Source of the DNA: Patiria pectinifera
Lineage: Eukaryota; Echinodermata; Asteroidea; Valvatida; Asterinidae
Assembly (NCBI GenBank): GCA_029964075.1
Contig: CM057149.1
Location: 12,596,465-12,660,464 of the forward strand
DNA length: 64,000 nucleotides
Reading direction: 5' to 3'
The translations under genes and the position numbers were made by a program. Below the pieces are notes generated by a model. It ran no database searches and was not told where the DNA came from. It was given only the letters and a program-made list of their open reading frames with translations. Positions 56,501 through 64,000 of the stretch are shown here, in pieces. Positions within the stretch are counted from its first letter, which is position 1. Every line of letters starts with the position of its first letter.

Positions 56501-59500
56501 TCATGTGTCGCGGTCTAAAGGTACCTTAACATAGATGGATTTTGACAAACTATAGCTTGTTGTATAGCGGATGAATAGGCCAACAAGCTGACAAATCGGC
56601 AAGGCTTCAGACTTGAAACTTTTGGAGTGAGCCCCAGACGTAGGTACATGATGCCCCCAGTTTCGTTTTTGTGCAGTAGGCCCCATAGCATGGGCTGTCA
56701 GCGCCAGCCGACATGGCTCTCATGTGTCGCGGTCTAAAGGTACCTTAACATAGATGGATTTTGACAAACTATAACTTGTTGTATAGCGGATGAATAGGCA
56801 AACAAGCTGGGAAATCGGCAAGGCTTCAGACTTGAAACTTTTGGAGTGAGCCCCAGATGTAGGTACATGATGCCCCAAGTTTCGTTTTTGTGCAGTAGGC
56901 CCCATAGCAAGGGCTGTCAGCGCCAGCCGACATGGCTCTCATGTGTCGCGGTCTAAAGGTACCTTAACATAAATGGATTTTGACAAACTATAGCTTGTTG
57001 TATAGCGGATGAATAGGCCAACAAGCTGACAAATCGGCAAGGCTTCAGACTTGAAACTTTTGGAGTGAGCCCCAGACGTAGGTACATGATGCCCCCAGTT
57101 TCGTTTTTGTGCAGTAGGCCCCATAGCAAGGGCTGTCAGCGCCAGCCGACATGGCTCTCATGTGTCGCGGTCTAAAGGTACCTTAACATAGATGGATTTT
57201 GACAAACTATAGCTTGTTGTATAGCGGATGAATAGGCCAACAAGCTGACAAATCGGCAAGGCTTCAGACTTGAAACTTTTGGAGTGAGCCCCAGACGTAG
57301 GTACATGATGCCCCCAGTTTCGTTTTTGTGCAGTAGGCCCCATAGCAAGGGCTGTCAGCGCCAGCCGACATGGCTCTCATGTGTCGCGGTCTAAAGGTAC
57401 CTTAACATAGATGGATTTTGACAAACTATAGCTTGTTGTATATCGGATGAATAGGCCAACAAGCTGACAAATCAGCAAGGCTTCAGACTTGAAACTTTTG
57501 GAGTGAGCCCCAGACGTAGGTACATGATGCCCCCAGTTTCGTTTTTGTGCAGTAGGCCCCATAGCAAGGGCTGTCAGCGCCAGCCGACATGGCTCTCATG
57601 TGTCGCGGTCTAAAGGTACCTTAACATAGATGGATTTTGACAAACTATAGCTTGTTGTATAGCGGATGAATAGGCAAACAAGCTGACAAATCGGCAAGGC
57701 TTCAGACTTGAAACTTTTGGAGTGAGCCCCAGACGTAGGTACATGATGCCCCAAGTTTCGTTTTTGTGCAGTAGGCCCCATAGCAAGGGCTGTCAGCGCC
57801 AGCCGACATGGCTCTCATGTGTCGCGGTCTAAAGGTACCTTAACATAAATGGATTTTGACAAACTATAGCTTGTTGTATATCGGATGAATAGGCCAACAA
57901 GCTGACAAATCGGCAAGGCTTCAGACTTGAAACTTTTGGAGTGAGCCCCAGACGTAGGTACATGATGCCCCCAGTTTCGTTTTTGTGCAGTAGGCCCCAT
58001 AGCAAGGGCTGTCAGCGCCAGCCGACATGGCTCTCATGTGTCGCGGTCTAAAGGTACCTTAACATAGATGGATTTTGACAAACTATAACTTTTTGTATAG
58101 CGGATGAATAGGCCAACAAGCTGACAAATCGGCAAGGCTTCAGACTTGAAACTTTTGGAGTGAGCCCCAGACGTAGGTACATGATGCCCCCAGTTTCGTT
58201 TTTGTGCAGTAGGCCCCATAGCAAGGGCTGTCAGCGCCAGCCGACATGGCTCTCATGTGTCGCGGTCTAAAGGTACCTTAACATAGATGGATTTTGACAA
58301 ACTATAGCTTGTTGTATAGCGGATGAATAGGCCAACAAGCTGACAAATCGGCAAGGCTTCAGACTTGAAACTTTTGGAGTGAGCCCCAGATGTAGGTACA
58401 TGATGCCCCCAGTTTCGTTTTTGTGCAGTAGGCCCCATAGCAAGGGCTGTCAGCGCCAGCCGACATGGCTCTCATGTGTCGCGGTCTAAAGGTACCTTAA
58501 CATAGATGGATTTTGACAAACTATAGCTTGTTGTATAGCGGATGAATAGGCCAACAAGCTGACAAATCGGCAAGGCTTCAGACTTGAAACTTTTGGAGTG
58601 AGCCCCAGACGTAGGTACATGATGCCCCCAGTTTCGTTTTTGTGCAGTAGGCCCCATAGCAAGGGCTGTCGGCACCAGCCGACATGGCTCTCATGTGTCG
58701 CGGTCTAATGGTACTTTAACATAGATGGATTTTGACAAACTACAGCTTGATGTATAGCGAATCAATAGGCCAACAAGCTGGGAAATCGGCAAGGCTTCAG
58801 ACTTGAAACTTTTGGAGTGAGCCCCAGACGTAGGTACATGATGCCCCCAGTTTCGTTTTTGTGCAGTAGGCCCCATAGCAAGGGCTGTCAGCGCCAGCCG
58901 ACATGGCTCTCATGTGTCGCGGTCTAAAGGTACCTTAACATAGATGGATTTTGACAAACTATAGCTTGTTGTATAGCGGATGAATAGGCAAACAAGCTGA
59001 CAAATCGGCAAGGCTTCAGACTTGAAACTTTTGGAGTGAGCCCCAGATGTAGGTACATGATGCCCCAAGTTTCGTTTTTGTGCAGTAGGCCCCATAGCAA
59101 GGGCTGTCAGCGCCAGCCGACATGGCTCTCATGTGTCGCGGTCTAAAGGTACCTTAACATAGATGGATTTTGACAAACTATAGCTTGTTGTATAGCGGAT
59201 GAATAGGCCAACAAGCTGACAAATCGTCAAGGCTTCAGACTTGAAACTTTTGGAGTGAGCCCCAGACGTAGGTACATGATGCCCCCAGTTTCGTTTTTGT
59301 GCAGTAGGCCGCATAGCAAGGGCTGTCAGCGCCAGCCGACATGGCTCTCATGTGTCGCGGTCTAAAGGTACCTTAACATAGATGGATTTTGACAAACTAT
59401 AGCTTGTTGTATATCGGATGAATAGGCCAACAAGCTGACAAACCGGCAAGGCTTGAGACTTGAAACTTTTGGAGTGAGCCTTAGACGTAGGTACATGATG

Positions 59501-62500
59501 CCCCCAGTTTCGTTTTTGTGCAGTAGGCCCCATAGCATGGGCTGTCAGCGCCAGCCGACATGGCTCTCATGTGTCGCGGTCTAAAGGTACCTTAACATAG
59601 ATGGATTTTGACAAACTATAGCTTGTTGTATAGCGGATGAATAGGCCAACAAGCTGACAAATCGGCAAGGCTTCAGACTTGAAACTTTTGGAGTGAGCCC
59701 CAGATGTAGGTACATGATGCCCCAAGTTTCGTTTTTGTGCAGTAGGCCCCATAGCAAGTTCTGTCAGCGCCAGCCGACATGGCTCTCATGTGTCGCGGTC
59801 TAAGGGTACCTTAACATAAATGGATTTTGACAAACTATAACTTTTTGTATAGCGGATTTTGACAAACTATAGCTTGTTGTATATCGGATGAATAGGCCAA
59901 CAAGCTGACAAACCGGCAAGGCTTGAGACTTGAAACTTTTGGAGTGAGCCTTAGACGTAGGTACATGATGCCCCCAGTTTCGTTTTTGTGCAGTAGGCCC
60001 CATAGCGATGGCTGTCAGCGCCAGCCGACATGGCTCTCATGTGTCGCGGTCTAAAGGTACCTTAACATAGATGGATTTTGACAAACTATAGCTGGTTGTA
60101 TAGCGGATGAATAGGCCAACAAGCTGACAAATCGGCAAGGCTTCAGACTTGAAACTTTTGGAGTGAGCCCCAGACGTAGGTACATGATGCCCCCAGTTTC
60201 GTTTTTGTGCAGTAGGCCCCATAGCAAGGGCTGTCAGCGCCAGCCGACATGGCTCTCATGTGTCGCGGTCTAAAGGTACCTTAACATAGATGGATTTTGA
60301 CAAACTATAGCTTGTTGTATAGCGGATGAATAGGCCAACAAGCTGACAAATCGGCAAGGCTTCAGACTTGAAACTTTTGGAGTGAGCCCCAGACGTAGGT
60401 ACATGATGCCCCCAGTTTCGTTTTTGTGCAGTAGGCCCCATAGCAAGGGCTGTCGGCACCAGCCGACATGGCTCTCATGTGTCGCGGTCTAAAGGTACCT
60501 TAACATAGATGGATTTTGACAAACTATAGCTTGTTGTATAGCGGATGAATAGGCCAACAAGCTGACAAATCGGCAAGGCTTCAGACTTGAAACTTTTGGA
60601 GTGAGCCCCAGACGTAGGTACATGATGCCCCAGTTTCGTTTTTGTGCAGTAGGCCCCATAGCAAGGGCTGTCAGCGCCAGCCGACATGGCTCTCATGTGT
60701 CGCGGTCTAAAGGTACCTTAACATAGATGGATTTTGACAAACTATAGCTTGTTGTATAGCGGATGAATAGGCCAACAAGCTGACAAATCGGCAAGGCTTC
60801 AGACTTGAAACTTTTGGAGTGAGCCCCAGACGTAGGTACATGATGCCCCAGTTTCGTTTTTGTGCAGTAGGCCCCATAGCAAGGGCTGTCAGCGCCAGCC
60901 GACATGGCTCTCATGTGTCGCGGTCTAAAGGTACCTTAACATAGATGGATTTTGACAAACTATAGCTTGTTGTATAGCGGATGAATAGGCCAACAAGCTG
61001 ACAAATCGGCAAGGCTTCAGACTTGAAACTTTTGGAGTGAGCCCCAGACGTAGGTACATGATGCCCCCAGTTTCGTTTTTGTGCAGTAGGCCCCATAGCA
61101 AGGGCTGTCAGCGCCAGCCGACATGGCTCTCATGTGTCGCGGTCTAAAGGTACCTTAACATAAATGGATTTTGACAAACTATAGCTTGTTGTATAGCGGA
61201 TGAATAGGCCAACAAGCTGACAAATCGGCAAGGCTTCAGACTTGAAACTTTTGGAGTGAGCCCCAGACGTAGGTACATGATGACCCAGTTTCGTTTTTGT
61301 GCAGTAGGCCCCATAGCAAGGGCTGTCAGCGCCAGCCGACATGGCTCTCATGTGTCGCGGTCTAAAGGTACCTTAACATAGATGGATTTTGACAAACTAT
61401 AGCTTGTTGTATAGCGGATGAATAGGCCAACAAGCTGACAAATCGGCAAGGCTTCAGACTTGAAACTTTTGGAGTGAGCCCCAGACGTAGGTACATGATG
61501 CCCCAGTATCGTTTTTGTGCAGTAGGCCCCATAGCAAGGGCTGTCAGCGCCAGCCGACATGGCTCTCATGTGTCGCGGTCTAAAGGTACCTTAACATAGA
61601 TGGATTTTGACAAACTATAGCTTGTTGTATAGCGGATGAATAGGCCAACAAGCTGACAAATCGGCAAGGCTTCAGACTTGAAACTTTTGGAGTGAGCCCC
61701 AGACGTAGGTACATGATGCCCCCAGTTTCGTTTTTGTGCAGTAGGCCCCATAGCAAGGGCTGTCAGCGCCAGCCGACATGGCTCTCATGTGTCGCGGTCT
61801 AAAGGTACCTTAACATAGATGTATTTTGACAAACTATAGCTTGTTGTATAGCAGATGAATAGGCAAACAAGCTGACAATCGGCAAGGCTTCAGACTTGAA
61901 ACTTTTGGAGTGAGCCCCAGATGTAGGTACATGATGCCCCAAGTTTCGTTTTTGTGCAGTAGGCCCCATAGCAAGGGCTGTCAGCGCCAGCCGACATGGC
62001 TCTCATGTGTCGCGGTCTAAAGGTACCTTAACATAGATGGATTTTGACAAACTATAGCTTGTTGTATAGCGGATGAATAGGCCAACAAGCTGACAAATCG
62101 GCAAGGCTTCAGACTTGAAACTTTTGGAGTGAGCCCCAGACGTAGGTACATGATGCCCCCAGTTTCGTTTTTGTGCAGTAGGCCCCATAGCAAGGGCTGT
62201 CGGCACCAGCCGACATGGCTCTCATGTGTCGCGGTCTAAAGGTACCTTAACATAGATGGATTTTGACAAACTATAGCTTGTTGTATAGCGGATGAATAGG
62301 CCAACAAGCTGACAAATCGGCAAGGCTTCAGACTTGAAACTTTTGGAGTGAGCCCCAGACGTAGGTACATGATGCCCCAGTTTCGTTTTTGTGCAGTAGG
62401 CCCCATAGCAAGGGCTGTCAGCGCCAGCCGACATGGCTCTCATGTGTCGCGGTCTAAAGGTACCTTAACATAGATGGATTTTGACAAACTATAGCTTGTT

Positions 62501-64000
62501 GTATAGCGGATGAATAGGCCAACAAGCTGACAAATCGGCAAGGCTTCAGACTTGAAACTTTTGGAGTGAGCCCCAGATGTAGGTACATGATGCCCCCAGT
62601 TTCGTTTTTGTGCAGTAGGCCCCATAGCAAGGGCTGTCAGCGCCAGCCGACATGGCTCTCATGTGTCGCGGTCTAAAGGTACCTTAACATAGATGGATTT
62701 TGACAAACTATAGCTTGTTGTATAGCGGATGAATAGGCAAACAAGCTGACAAATCGGCAAGGCTTCAGACTTGAAACTTTTGGAGTGAGCCCCAGATGTA
62801 GGTACATGATGCCCCAAGTTTCGTTTTTGTGCAGTAGGCCCCATAGCAAGGGCTGTCAGCGCCAGCCGACATGGCTCTCATGTGTCGCGGTCTAAAGGTA
62901 CCTTAACATGGATGGATTTTGACAAGCTATAGCTTGTTGTATATCGGATGAATAGGCCAACATGCTGACAAATCGGCAAGGCTTCAGACTTGAAACTTTT
63001 GGAGTGAGCCCCAGACGTAGGAACATGATGACCCCAGTTTCGTTTTTGTGCAGTAGGCCCCATAGCAAGGGCTGTCAGCGCCAGCCGACATGGCTCTCAT
63101 GTGTCGCGGTCTAAAGGTACCTTAACATAGATGGATTTTGACAAACTATAGCTTGATGTATAGCGAATGAATAGGCCAACAAGCTGACAATCGGCAAGGC
63201 TTCAGACTTGAAACTTTTGGAGTGAGCCCCAGACGTAGGTACATGATGCCCCCAGTTTCGTTTTTGTGCAGTAGGCCCCATAGCAAGGGCTGTCAGCGCC
63301 AGCCGACATGGCTCTCATGTGTCGCGGTCTAAAGGTACCTTAACATAGATGGATTTTGACAAACTATAGCTTGTTGTATAGCGGATGAATAGGCCAACAC
63401 GCTGACAAATCGGCAAGGCTTCAGACTTGAAACTTTTGGAGTGAGCCCCAGACGTAGGTACATGATGCCCCCAGTTTCGTTTTTGTGCAGTAGGCCCCAT
63501 AGCAAGGGCTGTCAGCGCCAGCCGACATGGCTCTCATGTGTCGCGGTCTAAAGGTACCTTAACATAGATGGATTTTGACAAACTATAGCTTGTTGTATAG
63601 CGGATGAATAGGCCAACAAGCTGACAAATCGGCAAGGCTTCAGACTTGAAACTTTTGGAGTGAGCCCCAGACGTAGGTACATGATGCCCCCAGTTTCGTT
63701 TTTGTGCAGTAGGTCCCATAGCAAGGGCTGTCAGCGCCAGCCGACATGGCTCTCATGTGTCGCGGTCTAAAGGTACCTTAACATAGATGGATTTTGACAA
63801 ACTATAGCTTGTTGTATAGCGGATGAATAGGCCAACACGCTGACAAATCGGCAAGGCTTCAGACTTGAAACTTTTGGAGTGAGCCCCAGACGTAGGTACA
63901 TGATGACCCCAGTTTCGTTTTTGTGCAGTAAGCCCCATAGCAAGGGCTGTCGGCACCAGCCGACATGGCTCTCATGTGTCGCGGTCTAAAGGTACCTTAA
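47547..64000. repeat. 219-bp satellite, block C
   Basis: About 75 units running to the window end. This is the most uniform part: most units have CTTAACATAGATGG and differ at only a few sites. Recurrent variants include GGCAAACAAGCTG with CCCCAAGTTTCG (for example units at 52123, 54094, 54750, 56720, 57596, 58910, 62659) and TGTCGGCACCAGCCGACA (near 53.85, 54.07, 58.67, 60.45, 62.20 and 63.95 kb). Confidence 0.98.
59824..59888. repeat. Internally duplicated satellite unit
   Basis: About 32 bp (ATTTTGACAAACTATAACTT to GTATAGCGG) are repeated in tandem inside one unit, the two halves carrying different variants. This marks an out-of-register exchange. Unit register resumes afterwards. Confidence 0.85.

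Noticed and set aside
47549-64000. CRISPR array, because of regular repeats
   Set aside because: Whole units are near-identical, with no unique spacers, in an animal genome. It is a satellite.

Overview
This is animal genomic DNA, most likely from a deuterostome invertebrate such as an echinoderm, hemichordate or lancelet. The evidence is one split gene with GT-AG introns whose spliced product reads as imidazolonepropionase (AMDHD1), an LTR retrotransposon with the pol domain order of the Gmr1-like group known from deuterostomes, a short TTAGGG tract, and many small terminal-inverted-repeat elements. No bacterial-style gene organisation, operon or CRISPR array is present. I cannot name the species from the sequence.

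Layout. Positions 1-8384 hold no gene I can support. They are a patchwork of repeats: a 650-bp tandem duplication, ACGT-rich palindromes, a dispersed 27-bp hairpin motif, a 570-bp foldback element, a short inverted repeat and a poly-G-bounded inverted-repeat element. Positions 8385-14555 carry six exons of AMDHD1 (+ strand, 360 codons, all splice phases compatible). Introns 1, 2, 4 and 5 contain small inverted-repeat elements. The last part of the gene (about 65-80 codons by family length) is not found before a 500-N gap at 16233-16732.

From 16733 to the end the window is almost entirely one 219-bp satellite, about 150 visible copies. Two related 2.6-kb non-satellite segments (17288-19845 and 44920-47546) interrupt it at the same nucleotide of the unit. 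A 7.96-kb LTR retrotransposon (27768-35723) interrupts it once, with TATAG target-site duplications. A second 500-N gap lies at 36733-37232. The array has subfamily domains and a visible seven-unit (1533-bp) higher-order repeat around the retrotransposon.

The retrotransposon is the only other coding unit. It has near-identical LTRs, a proline-tRNA primer binding site, gag with one CCHC knuckle, protease (DSG), integrase placed upstream of reverse transcriptase/RNase H, and a polypurine tract. gag, protease and RT-RNase H are open, while the roughly 1.1-kb integrase segment has several small frame breaks, all explainable as lost bases.

The two fixed-length gaps mean that the adjacency of AMDHD1 to the satellite rests on scaffolding, not on continuous sequence. 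The best candidates for something undescribed are the 2.6-kb satellite-embedded segment and the higher-order structure of the 219-bp satellite.
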